Source: Pseudohongiella sp.
Lineage (GTDB): Bacteria; Pseudomonadota; Gammaproteobacteria; Pseudomonadales; Pseudohongiellaceae
Assembly: GCA_013204155.1 (NCBI GenBank)
Contig: JABMOK010000186.1
Location: forward strand, 16,210 to 80,209
Direction: 5' to 3'
Length of the DNA: 64,000 nt
The stretch's first letter is position 1; each line of letters starts with the position of its first letter. Shown here one piece after another: positions 42,632 through 52,152 of this stretch. The position numbers and the translations under genes were made by a program. The notes beneath the pieces are model-generated. The model made no database searches and was not told where the DNA came from. It saw only the letters and a list, made by a program, of their open reading frames with translations.

Positions 42632-43318
42632 ATGCCATTGCTCGTAATCGGAGTTGTTCTGGCAGTTCTGATTTATATTCCCAGCTACTGGGTGCGACGG
42701 GTCATGTCCAAATATAGCCGGGAAATGCCCGAACTGCCGGGTACCGGCGCCGAACTCGCCCGACATCTGATCAAGCGCTACAAACTAGATGGCATCAAGG
42801 TAGAAGAGACGGATCCCCAGCGTGATCATTTCGATCCGCTTGCCCAGGCGGTTCGACTTAGCCCCGACAATTATCACGGCAAGTCGCTCACCGCGGTTGC
42901 GGTAGCCGCCCATGAAGTAGGCCATGCCATTCAGTTTCACCGCAAAGAGAAAGTTTTTGAATTGCGTCAGCGCTTTTTGCCGCGTGCGGCTGCTCTGAAT
43001 AAAACCGGCGTGGCAATCATGTTTGCTTTTCCGCTTATCGCCGTCGTGTTGCGATCACCGTTTGCCGTGGCAATGGTGATTGGCCTGAGTCTCTTGTTAC
43101 AGCTGGCCGGCGCGTTAGCTTATTTGATAATTCTCCCGGAAGAATGGGATGCAAGTTTCAATAAGGCCTTGCCGGTATTGCTGGAAGGAGAATACGTCGA
43201 GCCAGAGCAGCTTCCGGCGATACGAAAAATTCTAAAAGCCGCCGCCCTGACTTATTTCGCGGCGGCACTGGCCAATGTTCTTAATGTGGGCCGTTGGTTT
43301 ATGCTATTAAGACGTTAG
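42632..43318 (+). CDS. Zinc metallopeptidase (YugP-like, HEVGH)
   Basis: VAVAAHEVGHAIQF; membrane segments. Confidence 0.85.
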   Translation: MPLLVIGVVLAVLIYIPSYWVRRVMSKYSREMPELPGTGAELARHLIKRYKLDGIKVEETDPQRDHFDPLAQAVRLSPDNYHGKSLTAVAVAAHEVGHAIQFHRKEKVFELRQRFLPRAAALNKTGVAIMFAFPLIAVVLRSPFAVAMVIGLSLLLQLAGALAYLIILPEEWDASFNKALPVLLEGEYVEPEQLPAIRKILKAAALTYFAAALANVLNVGRWFMLLRR

Positions 43319-43358
43319 GCCGAACAGAACCCTCTATTGCTTGCTAAAGGTTATCCGT

Positions 43359-43730
43359 ATGGATGAGTCACTGAATGTTTTTGATGAATTATTAGTTCCC
43401 TGTGGCGCCGACCCGGCGCCAGGCTTTTATCGCGACGGCTGCTGCAATACCAGCGCTGAAGATATTGGTTGCCATACCGTGTGCGTGCAAATCAGCGAAG
43501 CCTTTCTTCAATACTCTCGCTTTCGTGGTAATGATCTCTCCACGCCCCTGCCCGACTTCAGATTTCCCGGGTTAAACCCCGGTGATACCTGGTGTTTGTG
43601 TGCTTCGCGCTGGCTGCAGGCCTATGAGCAGAACATGGCGCCGAAGGTTTATCTGATGCGAACCCATAAGAAGGCACTGGAGATCGTGGCCCTGGACAAA
43701 TTGAAAGAATATGCGCTTGATCTTAATTAG
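43359..43730 (+). CDS. DUF2237 family protein
   Basis: GFYRDGCCNTSAEDIGCHTVCVQ...FPGLNPGDTWCLCASRWLQA. Confidence 0.8.
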   Translation: MDESLNVFDELLVPCGADPAPGFYRDGCCNTSAEDIGCHTVCVQISEAFLQYSRFRGNDLSTPLPDFRFPGLNPGDTWCLCASRWLQAYEQNMAPKVYLMRTHKKALEIVALDKLKEYALDLN

Positions 43731-43880
43731 CGGCAGAGTGAGCCGGTTTAATCAAGTAGATCGGGAGCAAGATTGTTGTCCGCAAGCGGTTTTAATACGG
43801 GAGGTTTGGGGCTAGACTGATAAGCCGAAACATTGGAACTGCGCAAACACAGTTTGCCAATTCCGGGGGCACGGATAGTT

Positions 43881-44195
43881 ATGAAAAAAGTATATTCACA
43901 TGAGAATTTAGCACTTTTGCATACCGCAAAAGGCTTGCTGGAAATCAATGGAATTAGTTGTTTTGTAAAGAATGAGTACCATGCATCAGGTGGGCATGTT
44001 GGCTTTGGGAGTATACCAATTGAGCTATGGGTCCAGGATGATGCGGACGCAGAAACAGCTGTTTCCCTGCTAGAGCGAGAGCTGAGTAACTCTAGTGACA
44101 GGCCAATGTGGACTTGCAGCAAATGTAACGAAGAAAACGACGGTTCGTTTGAAACATGCTGGAATTGCCAGAGGGAAAATACGGACACAGAGTAG
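43881..44195 (+). CDS. DUF2007-type protein with C-terminal zinc ribbon
   Basis: MKKVYSHENLALLHTAKGLLEINGISCFVKNEY...WTCSKCNEENDGSFETCWNCQ. Confidence 0.7.
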   Translation: MKKVYSHENLALLHTAKGLLEINGISCFVKNEYHASGGHVGFGSIPIELWVQDDADAETAVSLLERELSNSSDRPMWTCSKCNEENDGSFETCWNCQRENTDTE

Positions 44196-44303
44196 TCAAC
44201 TCGACAAGCACGCACTAAAGCGTGCGTAATGGCTGGTCCTGTCTGACACAATTTTTTCGGCTTTAGCAACAGCGCTAGCTGTGTATTACGAGGAGTAAGT
44301 AGT

Positions 44304-44576
44304 TTGGATTGGAAAATATTTTTGGCGATCTTTGCAACGGTTTTCATTGCTGAGTTGGGGGACAAAACCCAGCTGGCTACTATGCTATTCGCGGCAGATA
44401 AAGAGGTTGGTAAATTTACCGTTTTTGTTGCCGCCTCGGCTGCACTTGTTGTGGCTTCTGCTATCGGCGTGTTGGCTGGCAGCATGTTATCCGAATATAT
44501 AAACGAGAAAACGCTTCATTATCTGGCGGGCGTCGGGTTTATCGCGATAGGCTCTTACACTTTATATACGGCTTGA
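44304..44576 (+). CDS. TMEM165/GDT1 (UPF0016) family, single-repeat
   Basis: FLAIFATVFIAELGDKTQLATMLFAA (E-x-G-D-K/R signature), 90 aa. Confidence 0.85.
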   Translation: MDWKIFLAIFATVFIAELGDKTQLATMLFAADKEVGKFTVFVAASAALVVASAIGVLAGSMLSEYINEKTLHYLAGVGFIAIGSYTLYTA

Positions 44577-44669
44577 TGTTATGCTCGGCGATGAGTTAAT
44601 CCAAGAAATGAGTTGCCGTAAACACTAAATCAGAACTTAATAGTTCAAAGTAACAAGGAGGACTAAAGG

Positions 44670-45377
44670 ATGAATTTAACTAAAACTCAATTTTCTTCAC
44701 GCGGCGTGCTGGTACTGAGCCTATGCCTGTTGGCATCCTTTGCCAACGCGCAGCGAGATCTCGATCCAGGCCGTTTCGAGCAAACCATTCTGGCATTCGA
44801 GGAGCAAGACAAAGTCTCGCCACCTGCACAAGGTGCGATTCTTCTAACCGGGAGTTCCAGTATCGCGCGTTGGAACGATCAGGCGGTAGCGGCGCTAGCG
44901 CCACTGTCGGTAATACCAAGAGGCTTCGGCGGCAGCGTCATGGGCGATTTGCTGCACTATCTTGATCGTGTGGCCCTGGTCTACAAGCCTCGTGCAATTC
45001 TTGTCTATGAGGGCGATAACGATACCGCGTTTCATATTCCGGAAGACAACATAGTTGGTCAGTTTGAACAGATCGTCGCCAAAGTTCACGCGGCCCTACC
45101 CGAGACCCGAATCTACGTGCTGTCGGTTAAGCCCAGTGTCTCGCGTCTCGATGTCTGGCCTGTGGCGCAACGGGTTAGCGCGCGTCTGCAGGCTATTGCC
45201 GAGTCAGATTCTTTGGTGCATTACATCGACGTCGCCACGCCATTCATGCAGGCCGATGGCACGGTGATGACCGATATATTCGTGGCCGACAATCTGCACC
45301 TTAACGATAAGGGCAATGTAATCTGGGGAGCGGCAATCAAGGCGGGCTTGATGAAGGTCGAAGGACAATTCGAATAG
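44670..45377 (+). CDS. SGNH/GDSL hydrolase family protein
   Basis: ILLTGSSSIARWND...IPRGFGGSVMGDLLHY...DNLHLNDKG. Confidence 0.82.
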   Translation: MNLTKTQFSSRGVLVLSLCLLASFANAQRDLDPGRFEQTILAFEEQDKVSPPAQGAILLTGSSSIARWNDQAVAALAPLSVIPRGFGGSVMGDLLHYLDRVALVYKPRAILVYEGDNDTAFHIPEDNIVGQFEQIVAKVHAALPETRIYVLSVKPSVSRLDVWPVAQRVSARLQAIAESDSLVHYIDVATPFMQADGTVMTDIFVADNLHLNDKGNVIWGAAIKAGLMKVEGQFE

Positions 45378-45392
45378 AGCTTGGTAATTAAC

Positions 45393-45932
45393 ATGAGAAT
45401 ACTCGATCTGATCAAGGCGCTTGTTGAATTGGGTATTCCCATGGTGGTCCTGAGCTGGTTCATTTTTTCCTGGCTGTACGGCGCCGGAGAAATTGATCGC
45501 GAGGCAGGCCGCAAAGCCATTTCCGCCCGAGTAAAGAAATTGAAGAAGTCGTTCGAGAAGAAAGAAGAAAAAAATACCAATTATGTCTACGACAAGTGGA
45601 TGTGGTTCGGAAGTGGTTTTTACGGCCTGGCCGGGCTCTGGACTTTTGCAGTAGTCGAGATATCAGATCTGTTTGGCTTTGTATTTAATTTCCCTGGCCT
45701 GACGGCAATGTTTGAAGATGGCTTCATCAGTTTTGTCGTTGCACTGTTATTGAACCAGGTTACAAATATAGTCACTGCCTTTGTCTGGTTTGGTTACTGG
45801 TCCGCGGATTCTGTCATCGTCTGGGTGCTGGTTGCTTATATCGGTTACTGGGCAGGGGTCGAAATGGCAAGACGCGGGATGGTGTTGCCAATTGATCAAT
45901 GGCTGAAAAAACTGTCGATTAAAAAGTCCTGA
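45393..45932 (+). CDS. Hypothetical membrane protein
   Basis: Open frame with several hydrophobic segments. Confidence 0.6.
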   Translation: MRILDLIKALVELGIPMVVLSWFIFSWLYGAGEIDREAGRKAISARVKKLKKSFEKKEEKNTNYVYDKWMWFGSGFYGLAGLWTFAVVEISDLFGFVFNFPGLTAMFEDGFISFVVALLLNQVTNIVTAFVWFGYWSADSVIVWVLVAYIGYWAGVEMARRGMVLPIDQWLKKLSIKKS

Positions 45933-46081
45933 AGCCGCCATCGCTGGCCAGTGCACATCTATTTTCTTTGCTGTGTTGGAGATCACTTTGGGCTGTCAGG
46001 CTGAGGGACGCAAGTGAAGCAATACCTGCGCCCCTCTGAAAAATGAATTGGCGGGGTTTTATTTAAGTACTTAGGCGGTGA

Positions 46082-46882
46082 CTAAAATTCGTCATAGCCT
46101 TGAGTGAGTTCGATGTAAGTTCCTGCAGGATCAGTAATATAAGCGATCTTCAATCCGATGGAAGGAATGTCCCTAAACGGCACGTCAAACACTATTCCCT
46201 TTGCTTCCAACTGCTTGCAGAAGGCTTCCAGGTCATCAAACTCAAATCCAATATGATCCAGCGATGCCCCTTTTGTTGGTAATCTCGGCGTGTTGGAATT
46301 GCCGAAACTGATATTCATGCCGGGCGCATTGGTGGTGGTCGCGATGCTGCCGCGCGGTTTGACTTCCAAAGAAAAAATATCGGTATACCAGGCCAGCAGT
46401 TCCTCTGCATCGGGCAGGATGAAGTGAATATGATAGCCAGTGATCTCTTCCGACAGTCCCTGGTCTTCCTGCATTTCTACATACACGTCGTCGGGAAGCA
46501 TGATGTAGGCGTTGGTTTGACCCTCGGCGCCGATAAATATTCTACCGACTTCCAGTCCTGCGGCACGCCACTTCGCCAGAAAGGCATCCATGTTGCGCAC
46601 CTTGAAGCCAAAATGATCCATCACTGTGGCTTGTGTGCCCATAGTCGGCGCTTTGGCGGTCAATGCCACCAGCATATTAGGAAGGCGAACAGCGGTTAGC
46701 GGGCCTTTTTCCACGACCACACCGTTAAAATGCTCAACCCAAATCTGCTTGTGTAATTCGATATCAGATACATTCAGGTGCACGTGTCCATAGGTGAGAC
46801 CGGCTGGATTGGGTGAGGCGAGTTGGGCGCTGGCAAGGCTTGAAAGCAGTGCGAGGCATAGCAGACTGGATAAAAATTTCAT
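46082..46882 (-). CDS. VOC (glyoxalase) superfamily protein with signal peptide
   Basis: YGHVHLNVSDIELHKQIWVEHF... LDHIGFEFDDLEAFCKQLEAKGI. Confidence 0.82.
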   Translation of the reverse strand: MKFLSSLLCLALLSSLASAQLASPNPAGLTYGHVHLNVSDIELHKQIWVEHFNGVVVEKGPLTAVRLPNMLVALTAKAPTMGTQATVMDHFGFKVRNMDAFLAKWRAAGLEVGRIFIGAEGQTNAYIMLPDDVYVEMQEDQGLSEEITGYHIHFILPDAEELLAWYTDIFSLEVKPRGSIATTTNAPGMNISFGNSNTPRLPTKGASLDHIGFEFDDLEAFCKQLEAKGIVFDVPFRDIPSIGLKIAYITDPAGTYIELTQGYDEF

Positions 46883-47001
46883 GGTTGAGTTTCCTGTGTT
46901 GTTCTTAGCCTAATGTTATCAGCCTAAGAATAATGGCTTGTTCGATGTGAGTCCATTGATTCACGCTTTGCCGGTAAACTTTCCCTGTGATCATTGCGCG
47001 G

Positions 47002-47991
47002 CTACCACACCTTCGCCAGTAGCTCATAAGAGCGCCGTCTCGCCTCGGGGTCATGGGTAATGGTAACTAACATGAGTTCATCGACCTGAAATTGTTCGGC
47101 AAGAGCCAGCAATTTTTCCTTCACCTGCTGTGCTGTGCCCACGGCTCTTTTATCCCTGTTTTCTTCGATCACGCGTAATTCTCCCTCGGAGTAGGGAAAT
47201 TCAGTGGCTTCTTCGACGGAGGGAAAAGGACCCGGGTTACCCCGTAGCAAGCGAATATACCAGAGGTCACGGCTGCGGGATAAGTTTAGCGCCTGCTCTT
47301 CAGTTTCAGCGGCGATGCAGAAGATTGCCAATGCGCTGTGGGGAGCTTGCAAATTAGGGCCGGGCTGAAATCGATCGCGGTAGAGTTGGAAAATATCGGA
47401 TCGAATTTTTGGATTAATAAAATAGGCGAAGTTGTAGGGTAAGCCCATAAGCGCGGCCAGCTGCGCGCTGTCTTCACTGGAGCCTAACATCCAAAGCTCG
47501 GGAGGAATATCAACCCTGGGAAAGGCGCGGGCGTTTTCCATGCCTTGGGTTCGTGGATCCGTATCGTTTAGCAGCGCCTGAAGATCCGCGACCATATTTG
47601 GAAAGTGTTCCGGTCCAACCCGGGATCCGTAGCGTATGGCTGCCGCGGTAAACGGATCGGTACCCGGTGCTCTTCCCACACCGAGATCGACTCTGCCCGG
47701 ATACAGTGTCTGCAACAGCTTGAAATTCTCCGCCACTTTGTAAGGGCTGTAATGCGGCAGCATCACGCCGCCGGAGCCGATGCGAATATTTTTGGTTTCC
47801 GCGCCCAATCTGCCTAATAGAACTTCCGGAGAACAACCCGCCAGAGCATCGGATGCATGATGTTCTGCAACCCAATACCGATAGTAGGCCAATTCATCGC
47901 ATAATCGTGCAAGCTGTATGGTTTCCTGCAATGCTTCGAAGGGATTGCTACCACTGCGTACGGGAGACTGATCCAGCACCGAGAGTTTAAT
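47002..47991 (-). CDS. LLM class flavin-dependent oxidoreductase
   Basis: SVLDQSPVRSG...YWVAEHHASDALAGCSPEVL...IGSGGVMLPHYSPYKVAENF; see finding about start codon. Confidence 0.88.
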   Translation of the reverse strand: MKLSVLDQSPVRSGSNPFEALQETIQLARLCDELAYYRYWVAEHHASDALAGCSPEVLLGRLGAETKNIRIGSGGVMLPHYSPYKVAENFKLLQTLYPGRVDLGVGRAPGTDPFTAAAIRYGSRVGPEHFPNMVADLQALLNDTDPRTQGMENARAFPRVDIPPELWMLGSSEDSAQLAALMGLPYNFAYFINPKIRSDIFQLYRDRFQPGPNLQAPHSALAIFCIAAETEEQALNLSRSRDLWYIRLLRGNPGPFPSVEEATEFPYSEGELRVIEENRDKRAVGTAQQVKEKLLALAEQFQVDELMLVTITHDPEARRRSYELLAKVW

Positions 47992-48091
47992 TTTGTTGCT
48001 TCGTTTATTGATTTTTATGTACTCGAAGGATTATCGGAAGAGCTCAGAGTATAAACTATTTCTTCTGATCAATAGTTTTTACTCTGACCCC

Positions 48092-48500
48092 GAGGTATCC
48101 CCACAAAATTCCAATGGTTCGCGTTAGATTTTATTAGGGTTTTATGTGGCCTGCACGCGAAGCCGAGTCGGTGAGTCTTTTTGCGCACGGCCATCTATCC
48201 TTCAATTTAACCAGCGCTGCGGAACTACATTCCTCCAGAAAGATCTTCGAAGCTGAGAAGATTCATGTTGCTTTTTAGGAAAGAGACTACGGACAGTTGG
48301 TTCTCCTTCGGCTCAGACAGTCCTCGCTTAATCTGGCTAAATTGAAGGATAGAAACATGGCCTGATTGTGCGCAAAGAGACTCACCGACTCGACTCCACT
48401 CAATTAAGTGAACACGGCTGGTCTTTTTATTTCTATAAGTGTTCCCATTTTCAATCCGCAATTCAGGCGCCGAGAAAATATTATTTCGTGGGGATATCTC
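48092..48500. mobile_element. Fold-back repeat element B with short imperfect terminal inverted repeats
   Basis: Ends gaggtatccccacaaaat (48092-48109) and reverse complement of 48483-48500 gagatatccccacgaaat; internal ~50 bp stem 48164-48214 / 48333-48392 enclosing the loop cassette. Confidence 0.8.
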
Positions 48501-48612
48501 AGACTCGGATCCTTTCTCACTGGCCCTTATCAATGCCTAGTCTATGATGGCCTGATAGATGCCGCTACGAAGTTTCGCATAGTCATCCAGGCCAGTGACC
48601 GGGATAAAGCGG

Positions 48613-48641
48613 TTGACATAAATTGGAGCCTGGCGCATCAT
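48613..48641 (+). promoter_or_regulatory. Candidate trp promoter
   Basis: TTGACA (48613-48618), 17 nt spacer, CATCAT (48636-48641), just upstream of trpL. Confidence 0.4.
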
Positions 48642-48650
48642 GCCGCCCCT

Positions 48651-48713
48651 ATGAATACACGATTTTACTTTTGGTGGCTAGCTAACGCGGGTTGCCAGGA
48701 GAAACAGTTCTAG
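48651..48713 (+). CDS. trpL: trp leader peptide
   Basis: ATG frame MNTRFYFWWLANAGCQEKQF* with adjacent Trp codons, directly upstream of trpE(G). Confidence 0.75.
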   Translation: MNTRFYFWWLANAGCQEKQF

Positions 48714-48724
48714 TTTTCTTCTTT

Positions 48725-48747
48725 GGCCGCCCAGGGTTGTGGCGGTC
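48725..48747 (+). terminator. Attenuator terminator-like stem
   Basis: GGCCGCC / GGCGGTC 7 bp stem, 9 nt loop, followed by TATTGTT. Confidence 0.55.
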
Positions 48748-48816
48748 TATTGTTCCAAAAAAAATCTTTCATCGCCATAACACTAGCCGGTCATACGGGT
48801 TACGAGGTTATAGGCA

Positions 48817-51027
48817 ATGCAGACAAATACTCAAATTCAATATAAGTGTGCCAGTGGTGTTCAGGTGCGGCGTTCTGCTGTGCAACTGGATTACCAGACT
48901 GCCGTGGATCAGCTTGCGGCTTCATTGGATCACTCTCCAGGGGTTTTGCTGGCTTCCAGCTTCGAATTTCCCGGCAGATACACGCGCTGGGACATTGGTT
49001 TCGTTAATCCACCGCTGCAATTTATTGGTCGCGGCAATAGCCTCGAGATTAAGGCCTTAAATATTCGCGGCGAAATTTTGCTGCCGGAAATTTATCGCGC
49101 GTTACAGGACTGTAAAGCAATCGAACAACTCGATGGTGCGCCGCAAAGCATAAGCTTGTCGCTGGTAACAAAAAGTGAAGAATTCAGCGAAGAGTTGCGC
49201 AGTCGAAAGGCGAGCTTGTTTTCCGTTTTGCGCGAGGTCATCGCCTGCTTTGCCAGTGCAAGTGATCCTTACCTTGGATTATATGGCGCGTTTGGCTATG
49301 ACCTTACTTTTCAGTTTGAAGATGTTATTCGTTACCAGACACGAAATGCCGAGGATAGAGATTTGGTGCTGTATCTGCCAGATCAAATTATTGTCGCCGA
49401 TCATCGTGTCGGAAAAACGATTTGCTATAACTATGAATTTGTCTGTCGCGGATGGGATGCTGAAAAATTTACTGAAACAACCGGTGGGTTTCGCCGCAGT
49501 GGGGTAAAAAGCCCCTACGTCCCGGCGCTTCATACTGCGCAGGATTGCGATCATAAAGCGGGTGAATTTGTTGAGCGGGTAGAACAGGCCCTGGAGTATT
49601 TTCGCCGCGGAGATTTGTTCGAAGTAGTTCCCGGACAAACGTTTTATGAACCCTGCAAGGATAGTCCTGCTACGGTGTTTCAACGACTAAAGGAAAACAA
49701 TCCCTCACCCTACGGGGCGTTGATGAATCTCGGGGAACAGGAATATCTGGTGGCCGCATCACCAGAAATGTTTGTGCGCGTCGATGGCAGGCAGATAGAA
49801 ACCTGTCCGATTTCCGGCACCATTAAAAGAGGTGACGATGCCATCGGTGACGCAACGCAGATTAAGACCTTGTTGAATTCTGCCAAGGACGAGTCTGAAT
49901 TGTCGATGTGCACCGATGTCGATAGAAATGACAAGTCTCGCGTTTGTGAACCGGGCTCGGTAAGAGTCGTTGGGCGCAGACAGATCGAGATGTATTCGCG
50001 CTTGATTCATACGGTGGATCATGTAAAGGGGTACATGAAAGCAGAGTTCGATGCATTGGATGGATTTCTGGCCCATACCTGGGCTGTGACCGTGACCGGC
50101 GCGCCAAAACTTGCCGCAATGCAATTCATCGAACAGCAGGAGAAATCGCCCAGACACTGGTATGGCGGCGCTATAGGCCATATCGGATTCGATGGAAATT
50201 TAAACACCGGCTTAACCTTGCGTACTATTCGGGTTAAAGAGGGCGTAGCTCAGATCAGAGCAGGTGCTACCTTATTAATCGATTCCGATCCGGTAGAAGA
50301 AGAGAAAGAAACCCGACTAAAGGCATCGGCATTAATCGATGCGGTGCGCGGTCAGATTAAATCAGGGCAGGGTAAATCAGGGCAGGGTCAAGGCGCTGAA
50401 GTTTTTAGCTGTGAAGATGGCCTCGGTATCAAAGCCTTGATGGTAGATCATCAGGATTCCTTCGTTCACAATCTCGCCGCCTACTTCCGGCAGTGCTCAG
50501 TTGAACTCACTACTCTGCGACCAGAAGCGGCTCGCAAGTACCTGAAAGATCAGCGAGTCGATTTATTGATTCTGTCTCCTGGGCCATCGACGCCTGAGCA
50601 TTTTGCGATGAAGGCCACGATTGACATGGCGCTGGCACAAGGCATTCCGATTTTTGGAGTCTGTTTGGGCCTGCAGGGCATCGTTGAATATTTCGGTGGC
50701 GACTTGACCCAGCTGGGATATCCGATGCACGGTAAACAATCCCTGATTACTCACCAAGGAAGCGCGCTGTTTGCCGGGATTGCCAGTGAGTTCTCTGCCG
50801 GTAGATATCATTCGCTGATCGCTAAAACTGTACCCGCTTGCCTGCGGGTAACAGCAATAAGCGAAGACAATTCCGTAATGGCGATTGAGCATCAGAGTTT
50901 ACCCATTCAGGCGGTTCAATTTCATCCTGAATCAATCATGAGTCTGGAAAACCAGACTGGTCATCGGCTTATACAAAATGTAGTGGCGGGAGTTGCTAAA
51001 TTGAAATTGATGCAGGAGGCTGTTTAA
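48817..51027 (+). CDS. trpE(G): Fused anthranilate synthase component I/II
   Basis: TrpE motifs (SPEMFVRVDGRQIETCPISGTIKRG, DVDRNDKSRVCEPGSVRV, GGAIGHIGFDGN) joined to a class I amidotransferase (ILSPGPSTPEHF, IFGVCLGLQGIVEYFGG, QFHPESIMS). Confidence 0.93.
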   Translation: MQTNTQIQYKCASGVQVRRSAVQLDYQTAVDQLAASLDHSPGVLLASSFEFPGRYTRWDIGFVNPPLQFIGRGNSLEIKALNIRGEILLPEIYRALQDCKAIEQLDGAPQSISLSLVTKSEEFSEELRSRKASLFSVLREVIACFASASDPYLGLYGAFGYDLTFQFEDVIRYQTRNAEDRDLVLYLPDQIIVADHRVGKTICYNYEFVCRGWDAEKFTETTGGFRRSGVKSPYVPALHTAQDCDHKAGEFVERVEQALEYFRRGDLFEVVPGQTFYEPCKDSPATVFQRLKENNPSPYGALMNLGEQEYLVAASPEMFVRVDGRQIETCPISGTIKRGDDAIGDATQIKTLLNSAKDESELSMCTDVDRNDKSRVCEPGSVRVVGRRQIEMYSRLIHTVDHVKGYMKAEFDALDGFLAHTWAVTVTGAPKLAAMQFIEQQEKSPRHWYGGAIGHIGFDGNLNTGLTLRTIRVKEGVAQIRAGATLLIDSDPVEEEKETRLKASALIDAVRGQIKSGQGKSGQGQGAEVFSCEDGLGIKALMVDHQDSFVHNLAAYFRQCSVELTTLRPEAARKYLKDQRVDLLILSPGPSTPEHFAMKATIDMALAQGIPIFGVCLGLQGIVEYFGGDLTQLGYPMHGKQSLITHQGSALFAGIASEFSAGRYHSLIAKTVPACLRVTAISEDNSVMAIEHQSLPIQAVQFHPESIMSLENQTGHRLIQNVVAGVAKLKLMQEAV
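50358..50387. repeat. In-frame 15 bp x 2 duplication in the TrpE-TrpG linker
   Basis: taaatcagggcaggg twice, encoding KSGQG KSGQG. Confidence 0.8.
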
Positions 51028-51034
51028 CAGGGTC

Positions 51035-52027
51035 TCATGGCATTTCGTTTGTAAACCAGTTGGCTAATCGCAAGCCGGCGAGTTGAATGCGTCGTGTAGC
51101 GCTACTCTGCATCTGCTGCACATAGGCAGAATCCAGCGGGATACTATTTATGCGCCGGTCTTGAATTTGTGCCGCGGTAATTTCACGGCGTATAGCGCTC
51201 GAATAAACTTGCCTGTGCAGAATCTCCCGACTCTCGTTCAACCACAGCGACCAGTCAGATTTTGCGGGGCTAATAGTGGAACTACGATTCACCGACGGCG
51301 CTTGCAAAAATGCCTGTAGATGAAATGCCAGACCCTCGCCAGTGAGTGCTCGGTCCCAGCGGGCGTGTAGATTTCCGTCATCGGTGGCAATGCCATTGCC
51401 ACCCCGATCTCCCTGGGGAAACAGTTTTTCGGAATACAGCGAACCGGCATGCAAGGGTTGATGGATATCGGCCATCAAGTGCAGCACCCAGCACAGCGCG
51501 ACGGCCCTGATCGCAGGCGATGTTTCGCTATTGGCCAGCAGTCGCGTATTGAAGTCCAGCGCCGTCATCACATTGTGAATCTGGGCTGGACTGCGAATGG
51601 CGGCAGCAGGCTCGCCGTTGATGGCGGCAAAACTGTCGATGTCCAGATAGACATTGCCCTGGGTCTGGGCGGCATCGCGAAGCCAGGCGCCATCGATAAA
51701 GTGCCAGGGGGGTCGATTAAATTCTTCTCGTTCTTGAGCCGGTAAGCGGCGCGCCAAATCAGGCCAATAGGAAGCCTGTCCTAACAGCCATTGCAAACGT
51801 GTTGCATCGTCGGCCTGGGCGAGGGTAGACGGCATGGCATCGATGAAGTCTTGTTGAAAGCGAGGATGTTGCCGCAGGATATTTAAAAGTTGAGCTTTCT
51901 TTTCATCGCCAAGCAAACTCAGTGCAATTGAAGTCGCCAGCCGATGACCTACCGAATCCCAGGCCGATGCAGTTTGTGAGGCCGCAATCAGTATCAACAG
52001 CAGCAAACAACAACACAGTTTTTTCAT
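51035..52027 (-). CDS. S1/P1 nuclease family protein
   Basis: ASAWDSVGHRLATSIA...HLMADIHQPLHAG...RGGNGIATDDGNLHARWDRAL. Confidence 0.88.
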   Translation of the reverse strand: MKKLCCCLLLLILIAASQTASAWDSVGHRLATSIALSLLGDEKKAQLLNILRQHPRFQQDFIDAMPSTLAQADDATRLQWLLGQASYWPDLARRLPAQEREEFNRPPWHFIDGAWLRDAAQTQGNVYLDIDSFAAINGEPAAAIRSPAQIHNVMTALDFNTRLLANSETSPAIRAVALCWVLHLMADIHQPLHAGSLYSEKLFPQGDRGGNGIATDDGNLHARWDRALTGEGLAFHLQAFLQAPSVNRSSTISPAKSDWSLWLNESREILHRQVYSSAIRREITAAQIQDRRINSIPLDSAYVQQMQSSATRRIQLAGLRLANWFTNEMP

Positions 52028-52052
52028 GAATTTCTCATCAATGAAAGATCGC

Positions 52053-52111
52053 GAGCGAGTAGAGCGAGTAAAGAGTAGAGAGTAGAGAGTAGAGAGTAAA
52101 GAGTAAAGAAA
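52053..52111. repeat. Tandem repeat, ~7 bp (agagagt)
   Basis: aaagagt/agagagt units x ~6-8. Confidence 0.8.
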
Positions 52112-52152
52112 GTGTAGCAGCGAATAGACAGTTTACGCTCAGGCGGCTTGTT

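Noticed and set aside
44196-44303. Manganese (yybP-ykoY) riboswitch upstream of the TMEM165/GDT1-like gene
   Set aside because: A short hairpin (GCACGCactaaaGCGTGC) is present but I could not find the conserved riboswitch motifs by eye.
48408-48713. 101 aa ORF upstream of trpE(G)
   Set aside because: Runs through the repeat element; only its last 20 codons (from ATG 48651) look meaningful, as trpL.
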